Positions 19,403-28,185 are shown, numbered from the stretch's first letter. The stretch is 64,000 nt of DNA from Pseudoduganella aquatica (GCF_009857595.1 NZ_WWCU01000010.1:101424-165423); one strand, 5' to 3'. Program-made: numbers and translations. Notes: generated by a model from the letters alone, not told the origin.

Positions 19403-19513
19403 GGAGTGAACCCCTCGGGCTGGATCAAGGTAATGAAACGGATGGCCTATGGCTACCGCAACTCCGACTTCTTTTTCCTGAAGATCAAACCCGCGTTTCC
19501 CGGAAATCCGTGA
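19403..19513 (+). pseudogene. C-terminal fragment of an ISL3-type transposase
   Basis: The last ~35 codons of a transposase, GVNPSGWIKVMKRMAYGYRN then FFFLKIKPAFPGNP and a stop, match the conserved C-terminus of ISL3-family transposases (EGvN..iK..KR.ayGyr). Upstream sequence does not continue the homology, so only this stub remains between the IS1182 remnant and tRNA-Leu. Confidence 0.6.
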
Positions 19514-19622
19514 AAAACCAAAAATTTAGGCTGTCAACGGCCACTGATGGAGGTGTGAGCACTGAAAATCCCAATGCCTAATAGGAGAATGGGCGTATTG
19601 AGGACGCTGCCGGACGCCGAAA

Positions 19623-19707
19623 TGGTGCTCCGAGCCGGAATCGAACCGGCACGCCTTGCGGCGGGAGATTTTAAGTCTCCAGTGTCTACCAATTTCACCA
19701 TCGGAGC
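19623..19707 (-). tRNA. tRNA-Leu(UAA)
   Basis: 85-nt tRNA on the minus strand, including an encoded CCA. The acceptor stem is GCTCCGA/TCGGAGC, the D-arm region TGGTGAAATTGGTAGACAC, and the anticodon loop CTTAAAA with anticodon TAA flanked by GGAGA/TCTCC. A long variable arm typical of Leu tRNAs follows, then the T-loop GGTTCGATTCC. Its 3' end faces the side holding the transposase remnants. Confidence 0.96.
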
Positions 19708-19846
19708 GGGGAAGCCTGACATTATGCCATGAGTGAAACATTACTACCAGACTAAAGTGCTGGTCCCGCCAGCTTGCCCAAGCTCAAAATGCACTTTGCA
19801 CGCACCTTCTATAATGGGAAATGACGCATGACGGGAGCAAGCAATC

Positions 19847-20341
19847 ATGGCGGACGTGTCGCGCGAGGAAATGGATGCCAAACTGGGGACCCAGCAAGCA
19901 TGGGCCAACGGGCTCATCGCCGAAATGCGCGCGTCGCTGGAGGGGCACGTCCGGCTGGCCCAGGAGCGGGAAAAGGCCAGCCAGCTCCGCATGAAGCGCT
20001 TTGAGATGGTGATGGAAGCAAGGATGTCGCGCAGCGAGCAGCGTAGCGAGCGGCAGATCGAACAATTTGCCAAGCTGGTGGCGAGCGTCCGGGCTACAGT
20101 GATCGTCACTGGCATCACGGCCACCATCGCATTCGCCTCCCTCGTTGCCGGCTTCCAGGCCAATACGCTGGCCGCTTTAAGCACCGGAAAAGAAGCGGCG
20201 CAGATCCTCGCCGAGGCGCAAAAGCAGAACCAGCAAGCGATGCAAGAAATGCACCGTCAAGTGGCTATAATTATCGAAATCGCCGAGGAATTGAAGGCCC
20301 AAAAAACGGAAAAAAACAGGCCTCGGCAACCCCGCCCGTAA
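19847..20341 (+). CDS. Membrane-anchored coiled-coil protein of unknown function
   Basis: 164 aa. Residues 1-80 form a charged, amphipathic helical region (EEMDAKLGTQQAW..., MKRFEMVMEARMSRSEQRSE), followed by one transmembrane helix (ATVIVTGITATIAFASLVAG, ~84-103) and a C-terminal helical tail rich in Gln/Glu/Lys. Proteins of this plan are common near phage and mobile genes, and this one sits beside tRNA-Leu and IS remnants. No known domain; function unassigned. Confidence 0.6.
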   Translation: MADVSREEMDAKLGTQQAWANGLIAEMRASLEGHVRLAQEREKASQLRMKRFEMVMEARMSRSEQRSERQIEQFAKLVASVRATVIVTGITATIAFASLVAGFQANTLAALSTGKEAAQILAEAQKQNQQAMQEMHRQVAIIIEIAEELKAQKTEKNRPRQPRP

Positions 20342-20755
20342 CGTCAAAAAACCAGCCCGTAAGCCGTTTTCCGGGAGGCAAACGTATCCGGATTTGTCCT
20401 GTTCAATTTTCACATCAAGTTCTTCCCGGAAACCACTTCCCGTAGAGAAACCCCCTTCTGTGGTTTTTCCGCACTGACGAAATTTTTTCTCCAAATATGA
20501 GGCTGGCTGGGCTTTTCGACGCCCTCTTCTTGTCTGGTTTCGTTACCACCAGCTGGGCTTGTTACATTTTGTGAGATTTGTCCTACAATGTACAGAGATT
20601 ATCAAATAGAAAACTTGCGATGTAGAAATTATAACGAAATTTTGTTGCGCGAATGCACCAAAAATTGTTACAGGACCATGAAATTTTTCTATCGATGATC
20701 CAAGTTGCTAGCTGATGTGTTAGACTTTTTCTACACTGCAACGGGTAGAGTCAAA
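20342..20755. other. AT-rich intergenic region without recognisable gene
   Basis: 414 bp, clearly richer in A/T than its surroundings, with many short A and T runs and stops in all frames. A weak sigma-70-like pair TTGTTA (20559-20564) and TACAAT (20584-20589), 19-nt spacer, could drive the small downstream gene. Composition suggests acquired DNA or a large regulatory region. No RNA gene identified. Confidence 0.4.
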
Positions 20756-20965
20756 ATGAAAACATTTACTATCTCAGCGATTGCGTTTTACTTCTTTTAC
20801 GTACTGAACGGCCTTATGGCCCCAGGACATGTCCAACGAAATGTTGGTTCGTGTAACGACGTTATTGCCGGCATCGATGCCGGTGCAAAGACCAGTATGC
20901 CTAAGCACTGCAAGCGCGACGCGCTGGTAGCGCAGCAAGTCGCTACGGCCGTCCCAAGCAACTAA
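20756..20965 (+). CDS. Small putative exported protein
   Basis: 69 aa beginning MKTFTISAIAFYFFYVLNG, a signal peptide or single membrane anchor, followed by a short polar tail with two Cys (~30 and ~50). No ribosome site stands out and no family is recognised. It lies at the edge of the AT-rich region and converges with the CLC gene. Could be spurious. Confidence 0.35.
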   Translation: MKTFTISAIAFYFFYVLNGLMAPGHVQRNVGSCNDVIAGIDAGAKTSMPKHCKRDALVAQQVATAVPSN

Positions 20966-21013
20966 GGCGGCCGCCATCTGCGCCGGCGCAAGCCGGCGCG
21001 TTTCCCCTCTTGA

Positions 21014-22228
21014 TTATTTGTGCTCCACGCCAGTCTTGGCGTGGCTGCGCCTTTGCGCGTGGTAGATGCCGGTATGGCCTGAGAACAGGTAGCTGACCAC
21101 GCACGCGAGGGCTGCATAGGGCGCAATTTCCGACCCGAACAGCTCTATCGCCATCACCGTGGAAGCGATGGGTGTATTGGCTGCGCCCGCGAACACGGCG
21201 ACGAAGCCCAGGCCCGCCAGCAGCCCGAAAGGCAGGTGCAGCAGCGGCGCCAGCGCGTTGCCCAGCGTGGCGCCGATGTAGAACAGCGGCGTCACTTCCC
21301 CGCCTTTGAAGCCGCTGCCCAGCGAGGCGACAGTGAACAGGAATTTGCCCACGCTGTCCCACGGCGCCAGCGGCTGGCGGAACGCGTCCGCAATGACGGG
21401 GATGCCGAGGCCGATGTAGCGGTCTGTGCCGATGGCCCACACGGCCAGCGCAATCACCACACCGCCCGCCAGCGGCCGCAATGGCGCGTAGGCGAGGTGG
21501 CGCTTCATGAAGGCCGACGCGCCGTGCGCAGCCCTGGCGAACGCCATGCCGGCCAGCCCGAAGACCATGCCGGCGGCCATCACCGCCAGCAGCGGCAGTG
21601 CGCCGACGGGTACGTGGGCGCCGACGGCGTAGTGCATATGGTGCACGCCCCAGGCCATGCCTGCCAGGTCGGCGACTATCGCCGCCAGCATGCAGGGGAA
21701 GATGGCGTCGTAGCGCATGCGGCCTATGGCCAGCACTTCCAGGCCGAAGATGGCGCCTGCCAGCGGGGTGCCGAACACGGAGGCGAAACCGGCGCTGATG
21801 CCCGCCATGAGCAGGATGCGGCGGTCTTCGTGGCGCAGCCGGAACAGGTGCGTGAGCTGGTCCGCCAGCGCGCCGCCCATTTGCACCGCCGTGCCTTCGC
21901 GCCCCACCGAGGCGCCGAACAGGTGCGACACGATGGTCCCGCCCAGCACCAGCGGCGCAAGGCGCAGCGGCACCACTTGCTTGGGGTCGTGTATCTCGTC
22001 GATCAGCAGGTTGTTGCCGGCCTCAACCGAGCGGCCAAAGTGCAGATAGATCCAGCCCACAGCGAAGCCGGCCAGCGGCAGCAGCCAGATCATGGCGGGA
22101 TGGGCTTGCCGCCAGTTGGTAGCGGCGTCCAGCGCGTACAGGAACAGCGCGGACGCGGAACCGGCCAGCGCCGCAACAACGCTGGCGATGACGGTCCATT
22201 TCAGGAGATAGGCGAGAGGTTTTATCAA
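21014..22228 (-). CDS. CLC-family anion channel/antiporter, possibly the fluoride-exporting clade
   Basis: 404-aa polytopic CLC protein. The gating-glutamate motif is GREGTAVQMGG (Glu ~111), and GSGFKGGEVTPLFYIGATLG matches the second selectivity region. At the first selectivity position, where chloride CLCs have GSGIP, this protein has GNNLLIDEI (residues 71-79). From memory that pattern belongs to the CLC-F/EriC-F fluoride/proton antiporters, so fluoride export is a reasonable inference. Start is TTG; no Shine-Dalgarno is visible and an 11-bp hairpin sits 3 nt upstream. It follows the multicopper oxidase gene by 50 nt. Confidence 0.85.
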   Translation of the reverse strand: MIKPLAYLLKWTVIASVVAALAGSASALFLYALDAATNWRQAHPAMIWLLPLAGFAVGWIYLHFGRSVEAGNNLLIDEIHDPKQVVPLRLAPLVLGGTIVSHLFGASVGREGTAVQMGGALADQLTHLFRLRHEDRRILLMAGISAGFASVFGTPLAGAIFGLEVLAIGRMRYDAIFPCMLAAIVADLAGMAWGVHHMHYAVGAHVPVGALPLLAVMAAGMVFGLAGMAFARAAHGASAFMKRHLAYAPLRPLAGGVVIALAVWAIGTDRYIGLGIPVIADAFRQPLAPWDSVGKFLFTVASLGSGFKGGEVTPLFYIGATLGNALAPLLHLPFGLLAGLGFVAVFAGAANTPIASTVMAIELFGSEIAPYAALACVVSYLFSGHTGIYHAQRRSHAKTGVEHK

Positions 22229-22231
22229 AGT

Positions 22232-22262
22232 CGGGCCATCGTAGCAAAGGAACGATGGCCCG
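22232..22262. terminator. Perfect 11-bp hairpin between multicopper oxidase and CLC genes
   Basis: CGGGCCATCGT (22232-22242) pairs exactly with ACGATGGCCCG (22252-22262) around a 9-nt loop. It could terminate the copper operon, but the following T-run is poor (ACTTTGAT on the minus strand). It also abuts the TTG start of the CLC gene, so it could instead limit translation of that gene. Confidence 0.5.
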
Positions 22263-22278
22263 GCAAGGCGGCAGTGGC

Positions 22279-23676
22279 TTAGTGCTGGTGCGAGCCGCCG
22301 CGTTTGACTTCCATTACGTGGTTGTGATGCGGATTATCCGGCGCCGGCGACGGTGACGGCGCAGCGGCAGGAGCGCCGGGAGCGCGCGGCGCGGCGGGCA
22401 GTTCGCCTGTCCATTCGCGCGCCAGGGTGCCCGGCGGGTGCTTGTACCAGCCTGGATCCTTGTAGTCGTTGCGCGCCAGGCCTTCGCGCACTTTCACCGT
22501 GGTGAACATGCCGCCCATTTCAATGCCGCCGAACGGCCCCTCACCCGTCATCATGGGCAGCGTGTTTTCCGGCAGCGGCATCTGCATACCGCCCATGGAG
22601 CCGCCTTTGTCCCCCATCACCATATAGTCCGGCACCAGGCGGTTGATCTTCTCCGCCACGCCGCTATGGTCCACGCCGATCAGGTTGGGCACGTTGTGGC
22701 CCATGGCGTTCATGGTGTGGTGCGATTTATGGCAGTGGAAGGCCCAGTCGCCCGGATTGTCGGCGATGAATTCGATGGCGCGCATCTGGCCCACCGCGAT
22801 ATCGGTCGTCACCTCCGGCCAGCGCGCGGACGGACGTACCCAGCCGCCGTCCGTTCCGGTCACTTCAAACGTGTGGCCATGCAGGTGGATGGGATGGTTG
22901 GTCATGGTCAGATTGCCGGCGCGGATGCGCACGCGGTCGCCCTTGCGCGCCACCATGGGGTCGATGCCGGGGAAGGCGCGGCTGTTGAAGGTCCACAGGT
23001 TAAAGTCCAGCATGGTGTTGGTCTTGGGCTTGTAGCTGCCGGGTTCAATGTCGTAGGCGTTCAGCAGGAAAACGAAGTCGCGGTCCACCGCGTGCTGCGC
23101 AGGATCCTTGGGATGCGTCACCCAGAAGCCCATCATGCCCATCGCCATTTGCGTCATTTCGTCGGCGTGCGGGTGGTACATAAAGGTGCCGGCATGCTTG
23201 GCCACGAACTCGTAGACAAAGGTTTTGCCCGGCTGGATGCCGGGCTGGGTCAGCCCGGTCACGCCGTCCATGCCGCATGGGAGGATCTGGCCGTGCCAAT
23301 GCATGCTGGTGTGTTCGGGCAGCTTGTTGGTGACGAAGATGCGCACGCGGTCGCCCTCCACCACTTCGATGGTCGGCCCCGGACTCTGGCCATTGTAGCC
23401 CCATAGCCGGGCCGTCATGCCGGGCGCAAGCTCGCGCTCCACCGGCTCGGCCACCAGGTGGAACTCCTTTACGCCGTCCTTCATGCGCCAGGGCAGAGAC
23501 CAGCCGTTCAGCGTTACCACCGGGTTGTAGGGACGGCCGTTCGGCGGCAGCAGCGGCGGCGCGGTTGCCGCGCCCGACTGCTGCGGCGCTTCCGGCAGCG
23601 ATGCGGCGCCTGCCCTGGTTGCCATACCCGCGCCTATCAGCGCGGCGCCAGTCAGGAATGATCTGCGGTTGGTCAT
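22279..23676 (-). CDS. Tat-exported multicopper oxidase
   Basis: 465 aa with a Tat signal (NRRSFLTGAALIGAG). All four copper-ligand motifs are present: SMHWHGQ, FMYHPHADE, HPIHLHGHTFE and WAFHCHKSHHTMNAMGH. These enzymes couple one-electron oxidation of a substrate to reduction of O2 to water in the periplasm, and copper-operon members usually oxidise Cu(I). Met-rich stretches near the C-terminus (MVMGDKGGSMGGMQMPLP) fit copper binding. The tail is Pro/Ala-rich and ends HNHVMEVKRGGSHQH. The ATG overlaps the TolC stop codon by 4 nt, so the two are translationally coupled. Confidence 0.93.
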   Translation of the reverse strand: MTNRRSFLTGAALIGAGMATRAGAASLPEAPQQSGAATAPPLLPPNGRPYNPVVTLNGWSLPWRMKDGVKEFHLVAEPVERELAPGMTARLWGYNGQSPGPTIEVVEGDRVRIFVTNKLPEHTSMHWHGQILPCGMDGVTGLTQPGIQPGKTFVYEFVAKHAGTFMYHPHADEMTQMAMGMMGFWVTHPKDPAQHAVDRDFVFLLNAYDIEPGSYKPKTNTMLDFNLWTFNSRAFPGIDPMVARKGDRVRIRAGNLTMTNHPIHLHGHTFEVTGTDGGWVRPSARWPEVTTDIAVGQMRAIEFIADNPGDWAFHCHKSHHTMNAMGHNVPNLIGVDHSGVAEKINRLVPDYMVMGDKGGSMGGMQMPLPENTLPMMTGEGPFGGIEMGGMFTTVKVREGLARNDYKDPGWYKHPPGTLAREWTGELPAAPRAPGAPAAAPSPSPAPDNPHHNHVMEVKRGGSHQH

Positions 23677-25058
23677 TTGTTTGCTCCCTTGCCGCCCATC
23701 GCAGCTTCCAGATTGGTTTGCGCGACCCAGAACTCCTTGAGCGCGTTGATGTAGGCGCTTACGGCGGCAGCCTGTTCGCGCGAGTCGGCCAGCAGCTCGA
23801 AGGTGCTGGCCAGCATGCCGTTGTAGCGCAGCAGCGTCTCCTGCGACACCTGGCGGCGCAGCGGGATCACATTGTCGCGATAGTGCTTCGCCAGCTCGTA
23901 GGAGGCGCGGTAGTCGTGATAGCTCTCGCGGGCTTCGCTTTGCGCGTTGGCTGCAGTTTCGGCCAGCTTGTTCACGGCTTGCATATACACCGCCTCGGCG
24001 CGCGCCACGCGTGCCGAGCCCCAGTCGAACAAGGGGATTTCCAGCGTGATCTCGTAGCCGCGCTCGCGCGGCTGGCCGGTGGCGCTCTCGCGCACCGCAG
24101 CAAGTTCCAGCACGTTGATGAAGCGCGTGCTGCGCGTCAGGCCCAGCGTGGATGCGGTGTGGCCGGTCTCCAGTTTGGCGGCCTGGATGTCCAGGCGGTT
24201 GCGCATGGCAGCCTGCTCAACGTCGGCCACCTCCTGTACTGCGGAGGGCAGCTCCGGCAGATGCGGGGGCAGCTTGAACGCGGATTCGGCCCCGCTCAAA
24301 CCCAGCAAGCGGGTGAGCTTTTCCCGGCTGGCATTCACCTGTTTGCCCGAGCGTAGCGCTTCGGCCAACGCGTCGCCGTGGAAGGCCTGCTCGCGCGCGG
24401 CATCCAGCTTGCTCCAGTTGCCCGCTTTTTGCATGCGCTGGCCCAGCTCAGCGCCCGCTTCCGCCGCGTCGCGCACTTGCAGCGCGTATTCGTGGGCCTG
24501 GGCCGCAGCCACCGCCTCGTAATAGGCGCGGCGCGTTTCAGCGGCCACTTTCAGCGCCTGCTCGGCCACGGCCAGCTTGGCCTGTTCGAAGCGCCGCCCT
24601 TCTATGCGGCTGGCCAATGGTGCGGTGATCAGGCTGACCAGATTGAAGCCCAGCGTGCGCTCGATGGAGGTGTCGCCGCCGCCCTGGGTGTGCTTGTAGC
24701 CAAAGGCCGGGTTTTGCAGGCGCCCGGCCTGCACCAAGTCCGCCTCGGCGATGCCGAGCGACCAGTAGGTGGCTTGCAGGCCACGGTTGTTCAGCAGCGC
24801 TATCTGCACGGCGCCGTCGGCCGTAAGCGGCTGTTTCAGCTGTTCTTGCAGCAGTCCGGCGAGCGCCTTGTGGTCTTCATCGCTGCGCAGCAGCTTGCCC
24901 TGCTGGCCGATGCGCTCTTGCGTGGCCTGGGCCACGGCGCTGAAACCCTGGTCGCCGGAGAACGAGGCGCAACCGCTCAGGACGACGGCCATGGCCACCG
25001 CGAGTGCGGGCGCGAGCCTGGCCGCAGGCCGTCCCGGCATAGGTGTGTGTTTACTCAT
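23673..25058 (-). CDS. TolC-family outer membrane efflux lipoprotein
   Basis: 461 aa with a lipoprotein signal (MAVVLSGCAS lipobox) and two repeated outer-membrane-efflux halves of long amphipathic helices. It forms the outer membrane duct of tripartite pumps, but no membrane fusion protein or RND/ABC pump is adjacent. Its position between a metal-binding small protein and a multicopper oxidase points to copper efflux. The start MSKHTPMPG has an AAGGAAGA box. Alternative upstream starts would remove a credible signal peptide. Confidence 0.88.
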   Translation of the reverse strand: MSKHTPMPGRPAARLAPALAVAMAVVLSGCASFSGDQGFSAVAQATQERIGQQGKLLRSDEDHKALAGLLQEQLKQPLTADGAVQIALLNNRGLQATYWSLGIAEADLVQAGRLQNPAFGYKHTQGGGDTSIERTLGFNLVSLITAPLASRIEGRRFEQAKLAVAEQALKVAAETRRAYYEAVAAAQAHEYALQVRDAAEAGAELGQRMQKAGNWSKLDAAREQAFHGDALAEALRSGKQVNASREKLTRLLGLSGAESAFKLPPHLPELPSAVQEVADVEQAAMRNRLDIQAAKLETGHTASTLGLTRSTRFINVLELAAVRESATGQPRERGYEITLEIPLFDWGSARVARAEAVYMQAVNKLAETAANAQSEARESYHDYRASYELAKHYRDNVIPLRRQVSQETLLRYNGMLASTFELLADSREQAAAVSAYINALKEFWVAQTNLEAAMGGKGANK

Positions 25059-25138
25059 TGCTAAGTCTTCCTTGTCTTGCATGGATGTGGAGCCGCGCGC
25101 GCGGGTGCGGAGCACATGCGCAGGCGCGGCAGCAGGCT

Positions 25139-25555
25139 TTAGACGCGGGCTTCCCGGGGTGGACGCTCGGGCAGCGCCAGATCGACCGCAGGAAGGCGGC
25201 CGGAATGGAAGGAAATGCATTGGGAGGATGCTGCTGGCAGCTGCGGCAGTACGGGAAGCGCGGGCGCCAGGGCGGCGCCTACGCAGCAGGCGCCGGTGCT
25301 GCCGCACTTGGATGGGCCGTGGGAGCCGTGCATGCCACGCTCATCCTGGCCGCCGTCATGGCTGGCATGCGCTGCGGCGGCCAGCATGGCGGCGTGGTCG
25401 TGGTCCGCCGTCATGGCGGGCATGCCGGACGGCGCCTGGGAAGGCGCCGCAGCCGTGGCCGGCCCGCACAGCAGCATGCTGGCCGAGGCGACACCCTGGA
25501 AGGGAATCGCCAGCAGCATGAGCCACAGCAGCAGGGATCGGAACACGGCTTTCAT
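25139..25555 (-). CDS. Small exported His/Met/Cys-rich protein (DUF2946-like), copper operon leader gene
   Basis: 138 aa with an N-terminal membrane/signal segment (LLLWLMLLAIPFQGVASAS), then MLLCGP, His/Met-rich stretches (MPAMTADHDHAAM, HASHDGG, MHGSHG), a Cys cluster CGSTGACC and a Pro/Arg-rich C-terminus (LPERPPREARV). This pattern recalls DUF2946-type proteins such as CutF, the copper-responsive leader of cutFOG in Rhodobacter. It lies 80 nt upstream of the TolC gene. The start at 25555 has AGGA 9 nt upstream; an ATG 9 nt earlier has none properly spaced. Copper link is inferred from composition and neighbours. Confidence 0.65.
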   Translation of the reverse strand: MKAVFRSLLLWLMLLAIPFQGVASASMLLCGPATAAAPSQAPSGMPAMTADHDHAAMLAAAAHASHDGGQDERGMHGSHGPSKCGSTGACCVGAALAPALPVLPQLPAASSQCISFHSGRLPAVDLALPERPPREARV

Positions 25556-25580
25556 GCCCGGCATCCTATCACAACATGGC

Positions 25581-26996
25581 TTACTTCTCGACCACCGGGG
25601 CGCGGCCTAGCGGCTGCTCCATGTTCGCCAGATACCAGGACAGCGTGGACATCACCGCCACGTGGCGGCGCAGGTTTTCCGGGTCCACTTTGTCCAGCGT
25701 GTCGGCCGGGGTGTGGTGGTAGTGGAAGTAGGTCGACGTGTCCACCTGCGGCTGGAACAGCGGCACGCCGTCTTTTTCCAGCAGCGCCAGGTCGGCCGCG
25801 CCCACGTGGTCGCGGCGCGTGAACACGCCGGCGCCGATAGGCTGCAACGCCGCCATCACGGGCGCAAAGTGCTTCTCCGCCTTGGCTTCCACGCTGGCCA
25901 GGATGCCGAACGGACGGCCGCCGCCGCTGTCGCTTTCCATGGCGGCGAACTGTTTCAGGATGCTGTCCTTGTTGGCCGCGTGGTAGGCGGCGCCGCCGCG
26001 CGTGCCGTTCTCCTCGTTCATCCACGCGATCATGCGGATGGTGCGGCGCGGCTTCAGATTGAGCGCCTTCAGCGTTTGCAGCACACCCATGGCGCCCGCC
26101 ACGCCGGTGCCGTCGTCGTTCGCGCCGGTGGCCAGGTCCCAGGAGTCCAGGTGGCCGGAGACGACCACGATCTCGTCCGCCTTGTCGGTGCCAGGCAGGT
26201 CGGCGATGACGTTGAAGCTGTCGGCGTCGGGCAGGTTTTGCGGGGTCAGCGTCAAATGCATCTTGACCGGGCCGCGCTTGGACAGGCGTGCGATCAGCAT
26301 CGAGTCCTCCGCCGTCACGGCCGCAGCGGGAATGCGGTCCGCTTCGGACAGCGCGGTGGCGCCGGTGTGGGCGATGCGGAAGTCCGCGCCGCCGACCGAG
26401 CGCACCAGGAAGCCCGCCGCGCCCATTTGCGAGGCGATCTTCGGCCCCAGGGTGCGGTAGCGCGAACCGTTGCCGTAGGCTGGGCCGGCCAGGCCGCGGT
26501 CGGCCATTTCCTGGTCAAACTTCACGTCGAACAGCACGATGGCGCCCTTCACTTCGGCGGCGCGCGCTTTCAGTTCGTCGAAGTCGCGCACCACGATCAC
26601 CGGCGCGGTCAGGCCCGCAGCGGGCGTGGCGCCCGAGCCGCCCAGGGCGGTCAGCACCACGCGCTGGCTCAAGCCGGCCGGACGGCCCGCGTAGTCCACC
26701 AGTTCCGCCGTTTCGGCGCCGCGTACCCAGTGCGGCACTTTCACCGGCTGCAGGGTCACCGTTGCGCCCAGCTTGCGCATGGCGGCGGCCACCTGCTCCA
26801 CCGCCGCCGCCGCGCCGGGGGAGCCGGACAGGCGCGGACCGATCAGGTCCGTCATGTCGGCCAGGCGTTCGTAGGCATAGTCACTCTTCATCGCTGCGTC
26901 GCGGATCTGTCCCAGGGTGGCGGGGTCGTTGGCTGGGGCGGCGATCGCGCCGGCGCTCAGCATGCAGCTCATCAAAACGGTCAAAACGGTTTTCAT
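25581..26996 (-). CDS. M28-family zinc aminopeptidase/carboxypeptidase, exported
   Basis: 471 aa with a signal peptide (residues 1-19, ending GAIAAP). The peptidase_M28 core (~200-460) shows the zinc-ligand series VSGHLDSWD, GANDDGTGVAG, WMNEENGTRG, SDSGGG and FHYHHTPADT. A PA-like insert domain precedes it. It should trim peptides in the periplasm or outside the cell. It lies just upstream of, and in the same direction as, the copper operon with its own divergent promoter region shared with a GNAT gene; no functional link is evident. Confidence 0.92.
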   Translation of the reverse strand: MKTVLTVLMSCMLSAGAIAAPANDPATLGQIRDAAMKSDYAYERLADMTDLIGPRLSGSPGAAAAVEQVAAAMRKLGATVTLQPVKVPHWVRGAETAELVDYAGRPAGLSQRVVLTALGGSGATPAAGLTAPVIVVRDFDELKARAAEVKGAIVLFDVKFDQEMADRGLAGPAYGNGSRYRTLGPKIASQMGAAGFLVRSVGGADFRIAHTGATALSEADRIPAAAVTAEDSMLIARLSKRGPVKMHLTLTPQNLPDADSFNVIADLPGTDKADEIVVVSGHLDSWDLATGANDDGTGVAGAMGVLQTLKALNLKPRRTIRMIAWMNEENGTRGGAAYHAANKDSILKQFAAMESDSGGGRPFGILASVEAKAEKHFAPVMAALQPIGAGVFTRRDHVGAADLALLEKDGVPLFQPQVDTSTYFHYHHTPADTLDKVDPENLRRHVAVMSTLSWYLANMEQPLGRAPVVEK

Positions 26997-27107
26997 GCAG
27001 GTCCTGGTTGGGTAGAACTGTAGGGAGGGAAACGATAACGTATTTAATAATGTTGCGCACTAGTTTTTGGATTTACACTGAAGCTTTTCCAACGGATGGA
27101 AGCGGCC

Positions 27108-27644
27108 ATGCTTAAAGGACAACTGTGCACCGTGCGCCATTTGCTCACCGCCGACCTGAATACCTTCATCGCGCTGGCCAATGACCTGCCCTCGCGCGGC
27201 GACTATTTTTCGCAGCAGTTCAAGTCGCCGGAAGCCATGCGCCGGGAGTTCATGCAGAACGGCTTCGTCACCGAAGACAGCGAGCTGTTTGTGGTGGAGG
27301 ACCGCGCCCACCATATTGTCGGCGTCATTACGCATTTCAAAAGCCGCACGCCAACCTCGCGCGAGATCGGCTACCGCCTGCTGGAACCGGCACTGGCCGG
27401 GCGCGGCTACATCAGCGAGGCGCTGCGGATGCTGGTCGACCACTTGTTCAAAGTGCATGCCTGGCACCGCATCGAGCTGCTGACGGCGCCGGAGAACACC
27501 GGCTCGGTGCGCATCGCGCAGAAATGCGGCTTTACCGAGGAAGGCAGGCTGCGCGGGGCGTTCTTCATCAACGGACGTTATCAGGATGTCAGCATCTACG
27601 GCCTGCTGCGGCCGGAATGGGAGCGCCGGCGGGCAGCTTTGTAA
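27108..27644 (+). CDS. GNAT acetyltransferase, RimJ/RimL type
   Basis: 178 aa. GNAT fold with the acetyl-CoA loop visible as EPALAGRGYISEALRMLVDHLF and the late motif RIELLTAPENTGSVRIAQKCGFTEEG split over the C-terminal half, as in ribosomal-protein N-acetyltransferase relatives. It transfers acetyl from acetyl-CoA to an amine; the substrate is not predictable. ATG at 27108 has GGAAG 7 nt upstream; an ATG 12 nt earlier is possible. Confidence 0.9.
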   Translation: MLKGQLCTVRHLLTADLNTFIALANDLPSRGDYFSQQFKSPEAMRREFMQNGFVTEDSELFVVEDRAHHIVGVITHFKSRTPTSREIGYRLLEPALAGRGYISEALRMLVDHLFKVHAWHRIELLTAPENTGSVRIAQKCGFTEEGRLRGAFFINGRYQDVSIYGLLRPEWERRRAAL

Positions 27645-27747
27645 GAATGTGTATATTCGTTCCGTGCGCCCGATTTGCCGAGCTATAGTAATACTCATAC
27701 GACGGCAACATGACCATTCCGGTCCTGGCCGAGCAAAGGGGAACACC

Positions 27748-28185
27748 ATGCTGAACAAAAAATTCCTGGGCGCGGTAGCACTGCTGGCCACCGCTGCCGT
27801 CTCGTCTACCGCCATGGCTGCAGGCGACCGTGACTTCAATACCGCAGCCGGTGCCGTCATCGGCGCGGCCATCGGCAGCCAGAATGGCTCCGGCGGTGCC
27901 GTCGTGGGCGGCCTGGTTGGCGCGGCAGTCGGCAACAGCCTGGGCGGCGGTCGCCATCACGGCGGCGGCTACGTGTCCACCCGCGTGTACACCCAGCCTG
28001 CGCCGGTGTATTACGCACCAGCACCGCAGCCGGTCTACTACGCGCCAGCGCCGCGCTACTACGAGCCCGCCGTAGTTTATGTTGAACCGGCCCGCCCATA
28101 CTACTACCGCGAGTCGCGCCGCGACTATTACTATGACCGTGGCTACCACGGTCATGGCCGCGGCCACGGTCACGGCCATCGCTGA
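27748..28185 (+). CDS. Exported glycine-zipper protein with Tyr/Pro- and His/Gly-rich tail
   Basis: 145 aa. Signal peptide (to STAMAA), then a glycine zipper (TAAGAVIGAAIGSQNG, GGLVGAAVGNSLGGG), then low-complexity repeats (PAPVYYAPAPQPVYYAPAP) and a GHGHGRGHGHGH-type tail. Glycine-zipper 2TM-like domains usually associate with the outer membrane or envelope. AGGGGA box 7 nt upstream. Followed by a strong terminator, so a single-gene unit. Confidence 0.8.
   Translation: MLNKKFLGAVALLATAAVSSTAMAAGDRDFNTAAGAVIGAAIGSQNGSGGAVVGGLVGAAVGNSLGGGRHHGGGYVSTRVYTQPAPVYYAPAPQPVYYAPAPRYYEPAVVYVEPARPYYYRESRRDYYYDRGYHGHGRGHGHGHR

Noticed and set aside
19514..19580. IS21-like terminal repeat (TGTCAACGGCCACTGATGG)
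   Set aside because: Resembles some IS ends, but no second end or istAB gene is visible, so it cannot be supported.
22229..22278. Fluoride riboswitch upstream of the CLC gene
   Set aside because: The gap is only 50 nt and consists largely of a simple perfect hairpin; the pseudoknotted GGNGAUGG-type motif is not seen.
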